Shown: positions 17,496-27,852, numbered from the stretch's first letter. The stretch is DNA of 57,549 nucleotides from Paludibacteraceae bacterium (GCA_016937795.1 JAFGVV010000030.1:1-57549); one strand, 5' to 3'. Notes: a model not told the origin generated them from the sequence alone. Numbers and translations are program-made.

Positions 17496-20000
17496 ATGCA
17501 AAACGAATCACCTTACGATCTGGCACGTGAATTTGCCCTTACTACCAACCGTAGTATTTTTCTGACAGGAAAAGCCGGAACCGGAAAAACCACCTTTCTG
17601 CGCAAACTACAACAGGAAACAAAAAAACAAATGGCCATTGTGGCTCCTACGGGTGTAGCAGCCATCAACGCAGGTGGCACAACCATACACTCGATGTTTC
17701 AGCTGCCGTTCAACCCTTTTGTACCCACCCCCGAAGCACGTAAAGGATTGGTGGAGAAAATTAAAATGGCCGGCTACAAACGAAAGGTGATTCAGGAACT
17801 CGAACTGCTTGTAATCGACGAAATAAGTATGGTACGCGCTGATGTGCTCGATGCAGTGGATACTGTGCTTCGTCATTTCCGCTATCGTTACAACGAACCT
17901 TTTGGCGGGGTTCAACTTATCTTAATAGGCGATATGTTTCAGCTTTCGCCTGTAGCCGTCGACGATGAATGGCGCTTACTATCACGATATTATCAGAGTC
18001 CGTATTTCTTTCACAGCAAGGTAATTGCAGAGCAAAAACCGGTATATATTGAGCTGGATAAAATCTTCCGCCAGCAAAATGCCACTTTTATTCAAACACT
18101 TAACGAAGTACGAAACAATTGTTTGTCGCAAAGCGGATTGCAAACGCTTATGAGCCGTTACAATCCACATTTTGTGACTGAAAACAACGATACTTATATC
18201 ACACTTACCACACACAATTACAAAGCCGACCAGATAAACAATGTAGAATTAGCTAAAATAAAAAGCAAAAATTATAAGTCTGAAGCTAGAATAACAGGGG
18301 ATTTTCAGGAAAAGAGCTATCCAACCGAAAAGGTTCTTGAACTGAAAGTAGGTGCAAAAGTCATGTTCATCCGCAACGACAACGAAAACCCACGACGCTT
18401 TTATAATGGTAAAATTGGCACTATCGAGAAAATGAACGATGACACAATCGAAATTCATTGTCCCGAAGATAAAAGCGATATCGAAGTAGGTCGTTTTGTA
18501 TGGGAAAATATCCGCTATAGTACCAACGAAAAAACCAAACAAATTGAAGAGGAAGTGGTAGGTACATTTACACAATTTCCACTCCGGCTGGCATGGGCCA
18601 TTACCATACATAAAAGTCAGGGGCTTACCTTCGACAAGGCCGTGATCGATGCCGGGGATGCTTTTGCAGCCGGACAGGTATATGTGGCGCTGAGCCGCTG
18701 TCGGACGCTCGAAGGCATGGTACTCAAAAGCCGCATCAACCCGCAGAGTATCGAAAACGACAGGCAAATCGTGGAACATCAGAAGATAAAACCAAGCTAC
18801 GACGAACTCGAACAACAATTGGATGTGGCACGAAATGAATTTCGTCAGTTTGTGCTTACACAACTTTTCGAGTTTCGCCCGGGCATAGGTCATGTATCAC
18901 GGCTTATAGCATCGGTGAAGGAAGTGGAAAATTCTTTTAGCGAAGACACCCTGCCTTTCCTACAGGATTTATTGCGGCAAACACAGGCTATTCAGGAAGT
19001 AGCCGGAAAATTTCAGCATCAACTTTCTGGCATAGCAAACGACAAAACTCTTAGCGTCGATTATCTTGCCGAACGCCTGGATGCAGCCACAGCCTATTTC
19101 AGGGAAAAAATCTCTCATTTACTCGACACTATCAACGAGTCGCCTGCCAGCACCGACAGCCGCGATAATGCCCGCGATTACAACGACCAGCTACGTTCGG
19201 CTTTCGGATATTTTGCTCAGAAGAATCATATTTTCAAAGGTATGAAGCATCCCTTTTTGGTGGAAGACTATTTTGTATTGAAAAACACCTTCCTCCTGCC
19301 CGACTTTAGGCCAAATGCATATAACAAAACCAAAGAAACTAAAGCTTTTGATGTAAAAAACAAATCGCTGTACTTTGAATTACTTGAGATGCGAAATCAG
19401 ATTTGTGAACCACGCGATTTACCTATTTATTTAGTAGCAGGCAGTCAAACACTTGGCGAAATGGCTGATTATTTACCACAAAACGAAAAAGATCTTTTGC
19501 GTATTAATGGTTTTGGACCAGCCAAAGTTGAAAAGTACGGCGAACTGTTTCTTAATATCATACGTAAATACTGTAAAGCCAACAATCTCGAATCGAAAAT
19601 GGAGATGCTGGCCACTGAAAAGCGTATCAGAAAAGATAAAAAAGAACCCAAAGAAAAGCCCGAACGAACTGAAAAGAAAGAAAAGCCCGAAAAAGGTAGC
19701 ACCTACCGCCTGACATATCAAATGTACAAAGAGGGTAAAAGCATCGACGAAATAGCTACTGAGCGTGGACTTGTTCCCGGAACCATAGCTTCGCATCTGA
19801 TGCGGTATGTTACAGCCGGTCTTTTGAATATCAATGAATTTATCAGCGAAGAAAAACGTGCCAAAGCGCAGAGACTACTCGAAACGACCGAAGAAATTGG
19901 CTCTGTATATCAAACGCTGAATACAATTCTACAACCTTCCGAAACGACATTCTTTTTAGGCTGGATAAGAGCTAAGAACACAAAAAAAGCTGAAGAATGA
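17496..20000 (+). CDS. PIF1-like superfamily 1 helicase with HRDC and helix-turn-helix tail
   Basis: 834 aa; the start is the ATG at 17496, since the TTG two codons earlier has no support. An N-terminal PIF1/RecD-like helicase has Walker A GKAGTGKT at about residues 25-32, Walker B with DEISMV at about 108-113, and a later SF1 motif in ITIHKSQGLTFDKAVID and YVALSRC. The C-terminal third holds an HRDC-like domain (LAGxQ-like region then INGFGPAKVEKYG near residue 675), a highly charged Lys/Glu linker and an HTH_40-type domain (GKSIDEIATERGL). It unwinds 5'-3' forks or structured DNA. It overlaps the sirtuin gene by ATGA, implying translational coupling. Confidence 0.9.
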   Translation: MQNESPYDLAREFALTTNRSIFLTGKAGTGKTTFLRKLQQETKKQMAIVAPTGVAAINAGGTTIHSMFQLPFNPFVPTPEARKGLVEKIKMAGYKRKVIQELELLVIDEISMVRADVLDAVDTVLRHFRYRYNEPFGGVQLILIGDMFQLSPVAVDDEWRLLSRYYQSPYFFHSKVIAEQKPVYIELDKIFRQQNATFIQTLNEVRNNCLSQSGLQTLMSRYNPHFVTENNDTYITLTTHNYKADQINNVELAKIKSKNYKSEARITGDFQEKSYPTEKVLELKVGAKVMFIRNDNENPRRFYNGKIGTIEKMNDDTIEIHCPEDKSDIEVGRFVWENIRYSTNEKTKQIEEEVVGTFTQFPLRLAWAITIHKSQGLTFDKAVIDAGDAFAAGQVYVALSRCRTLEGMVLKSRINPQSIENDRQIVEHQKIKPSYDELEQQLDVARNEFRQFVLTQLFEFRPGIGHVSRLIASVKEVENSFSEDTLPFLQDLLRQTQAIQEVAGKFQHQLSGIANDKTLSVDYLAERLDAATAYFREKISHLLDTINESPASTDSRDNARDYNDQLRSAFGYFAQKNHIFKGMKHPFLVEDYFVLKNTFLLPDFRPNAYNKTKETKAFDVKNKSLYFELLEMRNQICEPRDLPIYLVAGSQTLGEMADYLPQNEKDLLRINGFGPAKVEKYGELFLNIIRKYCKANNLESKMEMLATEKRIRKDKKEPKEKPERTEKKEKPEKGSTYRLTYQMYKEGKSIDEIATERGLVPGTIASHLMRYVTAGLLNINEFISEEKRAKAQRLLETTEEIGSVYQTLNTILQPSETTFFLGWIRAKNTKKAEE

Positions 20001-20689
20001 AAACTTTAGTAATACTCACAGGTGCAGGTATGTCGGCCGAAAGTGGTATTTCCACCTTTCGTGACAGTGGTGGCTTATGGGAAAAATTCCGTATCGAAGA
20101 TGTGGCCACGCCCGAAGCGTGGGCGCGAAATCCGGCATTGGTGCAAGAATTTTACAATGTGCGACGCAGACAACTTGTGCACGCCAAGCCCAACAACGGA
20201 CACGTAAGTCTGGTGGAACTGGAGAAAAATTTCGATGTGCAGATTATTACACAAAATGTGGATAATCTGCATGAAAGGGCTGGTAGTACTAATGTATTGC
20301 ATTTGCACGGCGAACTTATGAAAATGCGTTCGGCGGGTCCCGGTCAGGAAGTATTCGATGTTCAACCCGAGAAAATAGAATATACTATTCACGATAAATG
20401 CCCCAAAGGTTATCCGCTTCGTCCGCACATTGTGTGGTTTGGCGAAGAAGTGCCCGAGATTAGCAATGCATCGAAGTTGGTGGAAAAAGCTGATATTCTT
20501 GTAATTATTGGCACTTCTATGCAGGTTTACCCCGCTGCGGGGCTCTTACATTATGCCCGTCCGGGAATTCCGCTATATCTGATTGACCCGAACGAAGTAG
20601 AAATAAGCCCGGGCCGGGCAATTATGATTAGAAAAGGAGCTTCGGAAGGAGTAGAAATTTTAAAAAAAGAGTTATTGAAAAAAATATAA
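19997..20689 (+). CDS. cobB: NAD-dependent protein deacylase, class III sirtuin (CobB/SIRT5-like)
   Basis: 230 aa. The NAD-binding GAGMSAESGISTFRD is at about residues 9-23, TQNVDNLHERAG follows, and the catalytic His is probably His104 in HLHGE. Tyr53 and Arg56 (FYNVRRR) match the YxxR pair that selects succinyl- or malonyl-lysine in SIRT5 and CobB. Only one cysteine is present (DKCPKG), so the four-Cys zinc site of typical sirtuins is missing; I recall the same in other Bacteroidetes relatives. The start overlaps the helicase stop (ATGA), so the two are coexpressed. Confidence 0.9.
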   Translation: MKTLVILTGAGMSAESGISTFRDSGGLWEKFRIEDVATPEAWARNPALVQEFYNVRRRQLVHAKPNNGHVSLVELEKNFDVQIITQNVDNLHERAGSTNVLHLHGELMKMRSAGPGQEVFDVQPEKIEYTIHDKCPKGYPLRPHIVWFGEEVPEISNASKLVEKADILVIIGTSMQVYPAAGLLHYARPGIPLYLIDPNEVEISPGRAIMIRKGASEGVEILKKELLKKI

Positions 20690-20726
20690 AAAAACGGATG
20701 CTAGAAGATCTCTGCACCCGAATATA

Positions 20727-21227
20727 TTATTCCACAATTTCAGCAAAATCTTGAATATGCTCATCCACATAAGCGGCTAATAACGAAGTTTGCTCTTCCT
20801 CCATATCGAAATAGCGTTCTTCGAGCTCATCGAAAATTTCAAAATCCACATACATAGCATTAAACTCTTCCTCTGTGGTTTCGCGGGTAAGTTCTTTTTT
20901 GTTGGCGTCGTATATCTCTTTTGCTTTGTAAATCAGCTTCGAAAGTTCCACACAGCCAAACTGACGCATGGCTTTTGCAAAAGGATTTTCAAAAATATAA
21001 GGTCCGTAACCATTCTGAATTAACTGCACAAATCCACCATCGCGCATTTCAGTACTGAAAAAATGCCATGCCAGCAAGCTGTGTTGTGATCCGTTGAGCA
21101 AGGCCATTTTTCCGGGACTCAGTTCGCCACCAAGCGTTTCAATATAAGCATCAATAAAAACCTGAAGAAATTCATCCATTCCCTCTTCAATTGCATTTTT
21201 CAAACTCTGATCCTGTATCTGTATCAT
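20727..21227 (-). CDS. DMP19 family (DUF4375) protein
   Basis: 166-aa acidic soluble protein. The LLNGSQHSLLAWHFFSTEMRDGGF segment and NGYGPYIFENPFAKAMRQFG block fit DUF4375/DMP19, a family of unknown function in which one member mimics DNA. No signal peptide or membrane segment. It converges on the sirtuin with 37 bases between stops. A TACTTTTG box on the minus strand (21265-21258) lies 31 bases upstream of its ATG and is the likely promoter. Confidence 0.75.
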   Translation of the reverse strand: MIQIQDQSLKNAIEEGMDEFLQVFIDAYIETLGGELSPGKMALLNGSQHSLLAWHFFSTEMRDGGFVQLIQNGYGPYIFENPFAKAMRQFGCVELSKLIYKAKEIYDANKKELTRETTEEEFNAMYVDFEIFDELEERYFDMEEEQTSLLAAYVDEHIQDFAEIVE

Positions 21228-21257
21228 ATTTCTAATTTCGTTTTTTCGTTACTCAAA

Positions 21258-21680
21258 CAAAAGTACATATTTATTTCAAAAGATCAGAATTTGAATACTT
21301 CTTTCCACAATATTCGTTGCTATGCGATACATTTTATGAGTCATTCGGAAAGATTGCGGCAGAAAAAAACAACAAAATTTGGTCAAAACAGATTGATCGT
21401 AACTGATCATTTATGACACACTTAAACTATTCGAAACAAAAAACAAACTGATAATCTGTCATTTAATCCACACAAACACAAACAACTGCTTGTTGTAACG
21501 AGAATTACTATTCAGCAAAATAAAAAAAAAACGATATTCATTCCATTCGATGACAAATTATTTTTGACTAAAATCTACTTTTTTTTGGTCAGTATTTCAC
21601 AGAGCTTGTGTACAAAAATAACTTCATTTGCATTAGTGTTTTTAAACATATTTATAATCAACTTTAAATTTAATTGCAAA
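21258..21680. promoter_or_regulatory. Divergent promoter region, DMP19-type gene and large T9SS protein
   Basis: On the minus strand, TACTTTTG at 21265-21258 serves the DMP19-type gene. On the plus strand, TATTTTTG at 21559-21566 could serve the T9SS gene and would leave a leader of about 110 bases. Neither has a well-placed TTG box. The rest is AT-rich with no other structure that I can support. Confidence 0.45.
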
Positions 21681-24362
21681 ATGAAGAAAATTACTTTTTT
21701 TCTAATGTGCTTTGCGTTGTCTGTAGTCACGACGAACGCACAGGTGCTCGACACCATTTACAATGCAACAAGTTTGCTACCGATAGCTGTAGGTTGGAAT
21801 GAATTAAAACTCGATGCAACCATCAACACCTCTGCAGCAGCAGTTTCACAACTAAATGAGGACGGAGTTTTAAAGCTCAGAGCAGTGGATTCGAACAACA
21901 AATGCTCACAACTTGGTTGGTACAAAACCGACCTGGGCTTAAACATCAGCACGGGTTACACCATCGAAATTAAAGCCAAAGTAAACAACTCGGCAGGCAA
22001 CGGATCGTTCAACATTCAGGGCTTCGACAATGAAGGAAAAGGTTTCCGTTTGGGTATTTACAACAACTACCTGAAGAATCAGAGTAATCCACTTGGTGCT
22101 TCTACTAAAGTGGCTACCGGAACCGATAATACCGACGGTTTCCACACTTTCCGTCTGGCAGTAGCTCCAAGCGGTTTGGTTACACTTTATCGCGACAAAG
22201 TTGAAGTAGGTACTTTCCCTATTTCAGCTTTTTATTTCGATAATATTGTGGTTAACGGTGGTTTCGAGGATGGTACTGACCTAAACGACAGAACTGAATT
22301 TCCTGATTTCCTGAGCAATGGATTGCTTTACAAAACAACCAAAGCACGCGAAAAACGTACCGGAAACTATGCACTTATTATGGATAGTGACGGTAAAGTG
22401 GAAAGAACCGGAGCAGAATTCAGCACCGAAACACAGGAAAAAGCACGTACACGTGAGTTTGCTGTAAAACCAAACACCAAATACGATATTTCTTTTGCGC
22501 GTACGCGAAATAAATTAGAGCCCTGGGCATGGCGCGACATGGGTGCATTTTATGACTTCCAACAAGGAACTCAGAATGGTGTGGACGATCGTAATGTAAA
22601 TGCGATCTTTACAGGAGCTAACGATAATTTCTGGCAAATTCACAACCAGACAATTACAACTCCCGAAAATGCTAAAACCATTCGCTTCGAGTTTCCAAGC
22701 TGGAAACGCGACGCAGATAAAACAACTGCTGTAACTGCTTTAGATAACTTTATTCTCCGTGAGCAAACTACAATTACTAAAGGCGAAGTTATTGTTCCTG
22801 CAGTTCATACTCCCAATCCGCTTCCTGCCTCATTTGTCAACCTTATTGCCAATGGCGATTTCGAAGATTGGAACATCGACAATGCGGGAAATCAGATTTT
22901 GGATAGCGAAGGACAACCTACTACATGGGCATTGAGTGACATTACAAAAGGTGATGACAATAATCCTACTAAACTCGATCCACTTTGGAACGGAAATGTA
23001 CGTATTCAGCGTCACGATCAATCGAATGACGGATTGAGCGGCGAAGGCAATGCCAAATGGGCTCACAGCGGTACCTCATCACTTCGTTTCTCTACATTGG
23101 GAAATAATGGAAATAATTTCAATTTCACCAAAGAACTTGAACCTAACAAAACTTATCGTTTCAACTTCTGGCACAAAAGCCCGAAATGGGACGACTGGGG
23201 CTGGTTGAAAGTAAAACTCGGAACAGGCGGTGAAGAAGATGTAATCTGGGGTCACGAACTTAAAGGAAGAAACAATATATGGGCTAATGCCGACATAGTA
23301 TTTACAACTACTGAAGAAAAGAAAACCTTGCAATTGTTCACAGCAGCTGATGCACATGGTGACTGGTGGAATCTTTACCTCGACGACCTTGTATTGTACG
23401 AAGTAACAAGCGAAACCGATCCTGACTTATTTGCAGGTAAAACAAACCTGATTGCCAATGGTGATTTCGAAGATGTAAACATGAACAACGATGGTACTCC
23501 ATATGTATGGGCACTTGCTTCGGGGAACGAATCGAACGACAGCAACATTCCAATGAAAGAAAATGATGTTTGGAACAGCTTCCTCCGTATTCAGGATAAA
23601 CGCAAACATATCGACACCGGTTACAAATGGGCACACAGTGGTAATAACAGCTTGCGATTCACTTTCCTCGACAACAGAGGTGAAGCCAAAACAACAGATG
23701 GTTTAACTAATGACTCACTGCCATTGTCATTCCGTCAGAATATGATGTTCGAAAAAGAACTCGCACCTAACAAAACTTATACTTTTGTATTCTGGATGAA
23801 AGCAGCAAACTATCCTGATAATGGTCGACTTACTGTGGCCAATGGTGATATTAAACTCTGGAGCGATGTAATGAATGTTCGTAACATCAGCTGGAGCCGT
23901 CAGATTGTAAAATTCAGCACAACAGCTGCTAACCACACATTACGCTTATACAGTGAATTTACAGGTTGGTTTAACTTCTATCTCGATGATATTGCACTTT
24001 ACGAAGAAGCTACTTACGAGCCTTTGAATGCAAATGGCGGATCGTATCTGTTCTTTGGTAAATCACAAGGTGTAGAGAATACCGATGTGGAAATCAAATA
24101 TGTAGCCATCAACACTAGCGGCGCCTATGCTCCTGATTTTGGCACAGACATAGAAGATGTTCTGCTATCGAACATGAAAGTTAGCAGCTTCAATGGACAG
24201 TTGAATATTCAAACTGCGAAACCTTCGTTTGTACGCGTATTCGACATTACAGGTGCTTGTGTGGCCGAAATGAATGTTCATTCAGCTCAGTCTGTTTCAT
24301 TGGCCAAAGGTGTTTATATTGTAAAATCGGCTAATGAAGTAGTAAAAGTCGTAAACAAATAA
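21681..24362 (+). CDS. Large secreted multi-module protein with T9SS sorting domain
   Basis: 893 aa from the ATG at 21681. An upstream in-frame ATG-like start would add 39 residues before a perfectly good signal peptide (MKKITFFLMCFALSVVTTNA), so I reject it. An N-terminal module (about 20-185) resembles a LamG/concanavalin-like fold. Three modules follow that open with NGGFEDG (about 192), NGDFEDW (about 391) and NGDFEDV (about 593); each ends with aromatic, carbohydrate-binding-like strands and a LDDLVLYE or LDDIALYE segment. The last ~70 residues are a type A T9SS domain ending LAKGVYIVKS. No catalytic domain is visible, so adhesion or polysaccharide binding at the surface is likely. Confidence 0.82.
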   Translation: MKKITFFLMCFALSVVTTNAQVLDTIYNATSLLPIAVGWNELKLDATINTSAAAVSQLNEDGVLKLRAVDSNNKCSQLGWYKTDLGLNISTGYTIEIKAKVNNSAGNGSFNIQGFDNEGKGFRLGIYNNYLKNQSNPLGASTKVATGTDNTDGFHTFRLAVAPSGLVTLYRDKVEVGTFPISAFYFDNIVVNGGFEDGTDLNDRTEFPDFLSNGLLYKTTKAREKRTGNYALIMDSDGKVERTGAEFSTETQEKARTREFAVKPNTKYDISFARTRNKLEPWAWRDMGAFYDFQQGTQNGVDDRNVNAIFTGANDNFWQIHNQTITTPENAKTIRFEFPSWKRDADKTTAVTALDNFILREQTTITKGEVIVPAVHTPNPLPASFVNLIANGDFEDWNIDNAGNQILDSEGQPTTWALSDITKGDDNNPTKLDPLWNGNVRIQRHDQSNDGLSGEGNAKWAHSGTSSLRFSTLGNNGNNFNFTKELEPNKTYRFNFWHKSPKWDDWGWLKVKLGTGGEEDVIWGHELKGRNNIWANADIVFTTTEEKKTLQLFTAADAHGDWWNLYLDDLVLYEVTSETDPDLFAGKTNLIANGDFEDVNMNNDGTPYVWALASGNESNDSNIPMKENDVWNSFLRIQDKRKHIDTGYKWAHSGNNSLRFTFLDNRGEAKTTDGLTNDSLPLSFRQNMMFEKELAPNKTYTFVFWMKAANYPDNGRLTVANGDIKLWSDVMNVRNISWSRQIVKFSTTAANHTLRLYSEFTGWFNFYLDDIALYEEATYEPLNANGGSYLFFGKSQGVENTDVEIKYVAINTSGAYAPDFGTDIEDVLLSNMKVSSFNGQLNIQTAKPSFVRVFDITGACVAEMNVHSAQSVSLAKGVYIVKSANEVVKVVNK

Positions 24363-24396
24363 GAATCTTATAAATAGATTTAAAACTTCCGAATCC

Positions 24397-24432
24397 CCTG
24401 CAAATGCTTATATTTGCAGGGGATTTTTTATT
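24397..24432 (+). terminator. Rho-independent terminator
   Basis: A 10-bp perfect stem (CCCTGCAAAT at 24397-24406 with ATTTGCAGGG at 24413-24422), a 6-base loop and ATTTTTTATT, 34 bases after the T9SS gene. Confidence 0.9.
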
Positions 24433-24467
24433 AGTTTTGCAACAAACACCACTTAATTAATTATACA

Positions 24468-25565
24468 ATGAGAAAGATTTTTGCAATATTGTCAATTTTA
24501 GCAATGGCTTCCGGTATCATAGCCGGCAATGGCAAATACCGTTTTATGATTGGAACATACACTTCGAAAACTGCATCGGAAGGAATCTACAGTCTGGAGA
24601 TTGACATAAAGAAAGATTCATACAAAACAACTCTTCAAACCAGCGAAGTCACTGATCCATCATTCATTGCTACTGACAAGCAGAATCTTTACGCTGTCAA
24701 TGAAACCCAAAATCCTGGGTTTGTAAGCGCCTTCAAATTCAACAAAAAAAACGGATCGCTTAAATTTCTGAATAGGGTAAATGCCGGTGGCGATCATAGT
24801 TGTTATGTGGATATTGCGGCTAAACATGTGGTAGTAGCTAACTATTCGGGTGGCAGCCTGGCTGTTTTCGGTCGTAAGAAAAATGGTTTGCTAACCGATT
24901 ATCAGCAACTTATTACCCACACAGGCAACAGCGTTCATCCTGAACGTCAGAAAAAACCTTATGTGCACCAAACTATTTTTTCGCCTGATAAAAAGTATGT
25001 GTTGGTCAACAATTTGGGAACCGACAAAGTGACTTGCTACAGATACAATTCCAAAAACACGGATCAAATACTTACATTATCCGACGAGATAAAACTCAAA
25101 GCCGGCAGCGGCCCGAGGCATCTTACTTTCAGCAAAAATGGAAAATATATTTTCGTTTTACAGGAATTGGATGGAACCATCAGTACTCTTTCATTCAACA
25201 ACGGTAAGTTTTCGCTTATCTCCGAAACAACTCTTGTACAGCAGAATGAATCTGAAACCGGAGCTGCAGATATTCACACTTCCCCCGATGGAAAATTTGT
25301 GTATGCCACCAACCGTGGTTCAGCCAATAATATTAGCTGTTTTGCAGTGGAAAATAATGGCTCGTTGCGACTTGTAGAACAAACATCCGTAAAAGGCGTT
25401 GGGCCCCGGAATTTTTGTATTACAAAGGATGGAAAATATGTGCTTGTAGGGAATCAGCGCACCAATCAGATAGCCGTGTTTTTGCGCGATAAAAAAAGTG
25501 GAATACTTTACGACACCGGCATGATGATAAACATTTCAGCTCCGGTTTGTATCGTTGAATTCTGA
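24468..25565 (+). CDS. Lactonase family (7-bladed beta-propeller) exported protein
   Basis: 365 aa with a probable signal peptide (MRKIFAILSILAMASGIIAG). Repeated propeller-blade motifs include MIGTYTSKTASEGIYSLEID at the start, HQTIFSPDKKYVLVNNLG, GPRHLTFSKNGKYIFVLQEL and GPRNFCITKDGKYVLVGNQ. The family includes 6-phosphogluconolactonase YbhE and carboxy-muconate lactonase. An exported copy cannot act on cytosolic 6-phosphogluconolactone, so the true substrate is probably another lactone. A TAGTTTTG box at 24432-24439 lies 28 bases before the ATG. Confidence 0.85.
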   Translation: MRKIFAILSILAMASGIIAGNGKYRFMIGTYTSKTASEGIYSLEIDIKKDSYKTTLQTSEVTDPSFIATDKQNLYAVNETQNPGFVSAFKFNKKNGSLKFLNRVNAGGDHSCYVDIAAKHVVVANYSGGSLAVFGRKKNGLLTDYQQLITHTGNSVHPERQKKPYVHQTIFSPDKKYVLVNNLGTDKVTCYRYNSKNTDQILTLSDEIKLKAGSGPRHLTFSKNGKYIFVLQELDGTISTLSFNNGKFSLISETTLVQQNESETGAADIHTSPDGKFVYATNRGSANNISCFAVENNGSLRLVEQTSVKGVGPRNFCITKDGKYVLVGNQRTNQIAVFLRDKKSGILYDTGMMINISAPVCIVEF

Positions 25566-25577
25566 AACAAAAAAAAT

Positions 25578-25612
25578 AAGTCTCTGAACCCGCAAGGGTC
25601 AGAGACTTTTCT
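25578..25612. terminator. Terminator between converging lactonase and cyclophilin genes
   Basis: AAGTCTCTGAACCC at 25578-25591 pairs with GGGTCAGAGACTT at 25596-25608 with one bulged base. T-rich sequence follows on the plus strand and A-rich sequence precedes it, so it may act on both strands. Confidence 0.8.
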
Positions 25613-25629
25613 TTATTTTCTTTATTGTC

Positions 25630-25669
25630 TTCAAATTCTCAAATCTTCAAATCTTCAAATTTTCAAATT
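25630..25669 (+). repeat. Octamer tract TTCAAATT/CTCAAATC
   Basis: Five contiguous octamers of consensus YTCAAATY, the same consensus as the tract at 718-748. It ends five bases before the cyclophilin stop codon. Confidence 0.85.
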
Positions 25670-25673
25670 TAAG

Positions 25674-26111
25674 TTATTCTTCGATCACTTCCATTTTCTC
25701 AATCACATCGCCCTGACGGATTTCGTCAATTACATCCAAACCTTCCACTACTTTACCAAAACAGGTATGACGGCGATCGAGATGCGCTGTATTCTGACGA
25801 TTGTGGCAAATAAAAAATTGTGAACCACCGGTATTTTTTCCAGCATGAGCCATCGAAAGCACTCCACGATCGTGATACTGATTATCGCCATCGAGCTCAC
25901 ATTTAATTGTATAGCCCGGTCCACCTGCTCCGGTTCCCCAGGGACAGCCTCCCTGAATCACAAAATCAGGAATTACACGGTGAAAAGTCAACCCGTTATA
26001 AAAACCTTTTTCGACCAAATCGATAAAATTAGTCACTGTATTGGGAGCATCTTTTTCGAAAAACTCCACTTTCATTACACCCTTTACGGTTGTGATAATT
26101 ACTTTCTTCAT
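25674..26111 (-). CDS. Peptidyl-prolyl cis-trans isomerase, cyclophilin type
   Basis: 145-aa cytoplasmic cyclophilin with no signal peptide. The catalytic block [13 protein letters not shown] is at about residues 43-55, followed by [26 protein letters not shown] and [10 protein letters not shown]. It speeds proline isomerisation during folding. A TATCTTTG box on the minus strand (26178-26171) lies about 60 bases upstream of the ATG. Confidence 0.93.
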   Translation of the reverse strand: MKKVIITTVKGVMKVEFFEKDAPNTVTNFIDLVEKGFYNGLTFHRVIPDFVIQGGCPWGTGAGGPGYTIKCELDGDNQYHDRGVLSMAHAGKNTGGSQFFICHNRQNTAHLDRRHTCFGKVVEGLDVIDEIRQGDVIEKMEVIEE

Positions 26112-26578
26112 TTTTATTATTCTGTTATTCAGATATTTATATTTTAATTTTTTTATATTAAAAATCCCTGCAAAGATAGCTTAAATTGCTGAGTAATTAA
26201 AACATTCGGAATACTCAAACTGTTCATTAGCTACATTATAAGATATTTTAAACAAAAGCTGAATCCCAACTATTTTTTTCAAATATTGATCAGGTCGCAG
26301 CTAACAGATTTTTTTAACCAGTTAGTTTTGTTCAAATCAGCATACATATTTGTCATTTTATTAGCCCATAAATCCAAATTCGATATCGAAAATTTCTATC
26401 ATTTAATTTTGTGATAAAAGTGCTTCGATTGCCGGTTTTTATTGCAAAAATCACTAACTTTGTCATTCATAAAATAAAATTACGACGAATCAATAACTCA
26501 GTTTTTAAAATTATTGATTCAATGCGAATAGAACATTTTTTTTAAAACTAACAAGTAACCCATAAAAACACAAGCAAT
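26112..26578. promoter_or_regulatory. Divergent spacer with promoters for cyclophilin and pepT
   Basis: The minus-strand box TATCTTTG (26178-26171) faces the cyclophilin gene. The plus-strand box TAACTTTG (26455-26462), with TTG at 26429-26431 (23 bases), faces pepT and leaves a leader of about 115 bases. Otherwise AT-rich with no further signal. Confidence 0.55.
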
Positions 26579-27802
26579 ATGACACTTACCGAACGTTTTC
26601 TGAAATACGTCAGTTTTAATACTACCTCTGACGAAAACACCAAAATGACTCCCAGCACACCGGGACAAATGTTTTTTGCACAATATCTGGTTGAAGAATT
26701 AAAATCGATTGGTTTGCAAGAAGTTGACCTCGATAAAAACGGTTATATCATGGCTACACTACCAGCCAATACCGATAAAGATATTCCTACAATCGGATTT
26801 ATTTCGCATATGGATACAAGCCCTGACATGTCAGGGAAAAATATAAAAGCCCGCATTGTCGAAAATTATGATGGTAATGACATTCTGCTCAACGACGAAA
26901 AATTGATTGTTCTCGAAACTGAAAAGTATCCTGAGATATTGCAATATAAAGGCCAGGACATTATTGTAACAGATGGCACAACTTTACTCGGCGCCGACGA
27001 CAAGGCCGGAATAGCCGAAATTGTAAGTGCAATGGAATATCTTATTGCACATCCTGAAATCAAACATGGAAAAATACGTGTGGGCTTTACTCCCGATGAG
27101 GAAATCGGTCAGGGAGCCGATCATTTCAATGTACCTAAGTTTGGTGCTGAATGGGCTTACACGCTCGATGGCGGCGAGATTGGCGAACTGGAATTTGAAA
27201 ATTTCAATGCGGCTGCCGCTAAAATCACTTTCAAAGGCTTAAATGTACATCCCGGTTACGCTAAACATAAAATGCTGAATTCAATGCGGGTAGCACATCA
27301 GTTTGTGTCCATGCTTCCACGTCACGAAACGCCCGAACATACCGAGAAATACGAAGGTTTTTACCATCTTGTGGGCATGGAAGGCACTGTTGAACAATCG
27401 AGCCTGAGCTATATTATTCGTGACCACGACCGCGACCGTTTCGAGCGTCGTAAAAAAGAAGTACAGCACATTACCAATAAAATAAATGCTGAATTTGGTG
27501 AAGGCACTGCTACTTTAGAACTTCGTGACCAGTACTACAATATGCGCGAAAAGGTAGAACCTGTGATGCACATTGTCGATCTGGCTTTCGAGGCTATGGA
27601 ATCGGTAGGCGTAAAACCCAATGTGAAACCAATTCGCGGAGGAACCGATGGATCGCGTCTTTCGTACGAAGGTCTCCCCTGCCCTAACATTTTTGCAGGC
27701 GGACACAATTTCCACGGTCGTTTCGAATATGTACCTGTACAATCGATGGAAAAAGCCATGATGGTAGTGGTGAAAATAGCCGATCTTTTAGCAAAACGAT
27801 AA
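26579..27802 (+). CDS. pepT: Peptidase T (tripeptide aminopeptidase)
   Basis: 407-aa cytosolic M20B metallopeptidase that removes N-terminal residues from tripeptides. Metal-binding motifs are in place: SHMDTS with His77 and Asp79, GADDKAG with Asp140, and [11 protein letters not shown] with the catalytic Glu pair, followed by the lid-domain segment [14 protein letters not shown] and the C-terminal [17 protein letters not shown] and [12 protein letters not shown]. Length is standard. gcvT starts 50 bases downstream on the same strand. Confidence 0.96.
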   Translation: MTLTERFLKYVSFNTTSDENTKMTPSTPGQMFFAQYLVEELKSIGLQEVDLDKNGYIMATLPANTDKDIPTIGFISHMDTSPDMSGKNIKARIVENYDGNDILLNDEKLIVLETEKYPEILQYKGQDIIVTDGTTLLGADDKAGIAEIVSAMEYLIAHPEIKHGKIRVGFTPDEEIGQGADHFNVPKFGAEWAYTLDGGEIGELEFENFNAAAAKITFKGLNVHPGYAKHKMLNSMRVAHQFVSMLPRHETPEHTEKYEGFYHLVGMEGTVEQSSLSYIIRDHDRDRFERRKKEVQHITNKINAEFGEGTATLELRDQYYNMREKVEPVMHIVDLAFEAMESVGVKPNVKPIRGGTDGSRLSYEGLPCPNIFAGGHNFHGRFEYVPVQSMEKAMMVVVKIADLLAKR

Positions 27803-27852
27803 AATCACAACAATTCACAACAACACAATACTTTACAATACAGTTTAATTCT

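Noticed and set aside
21564..21680. Earlier start for the large T9SS protein, adding 39 residues
   Set aside because: It would bury a canonical signal peptide inside the protein; the ATG at 21681 is directly followed by MKKITFF.
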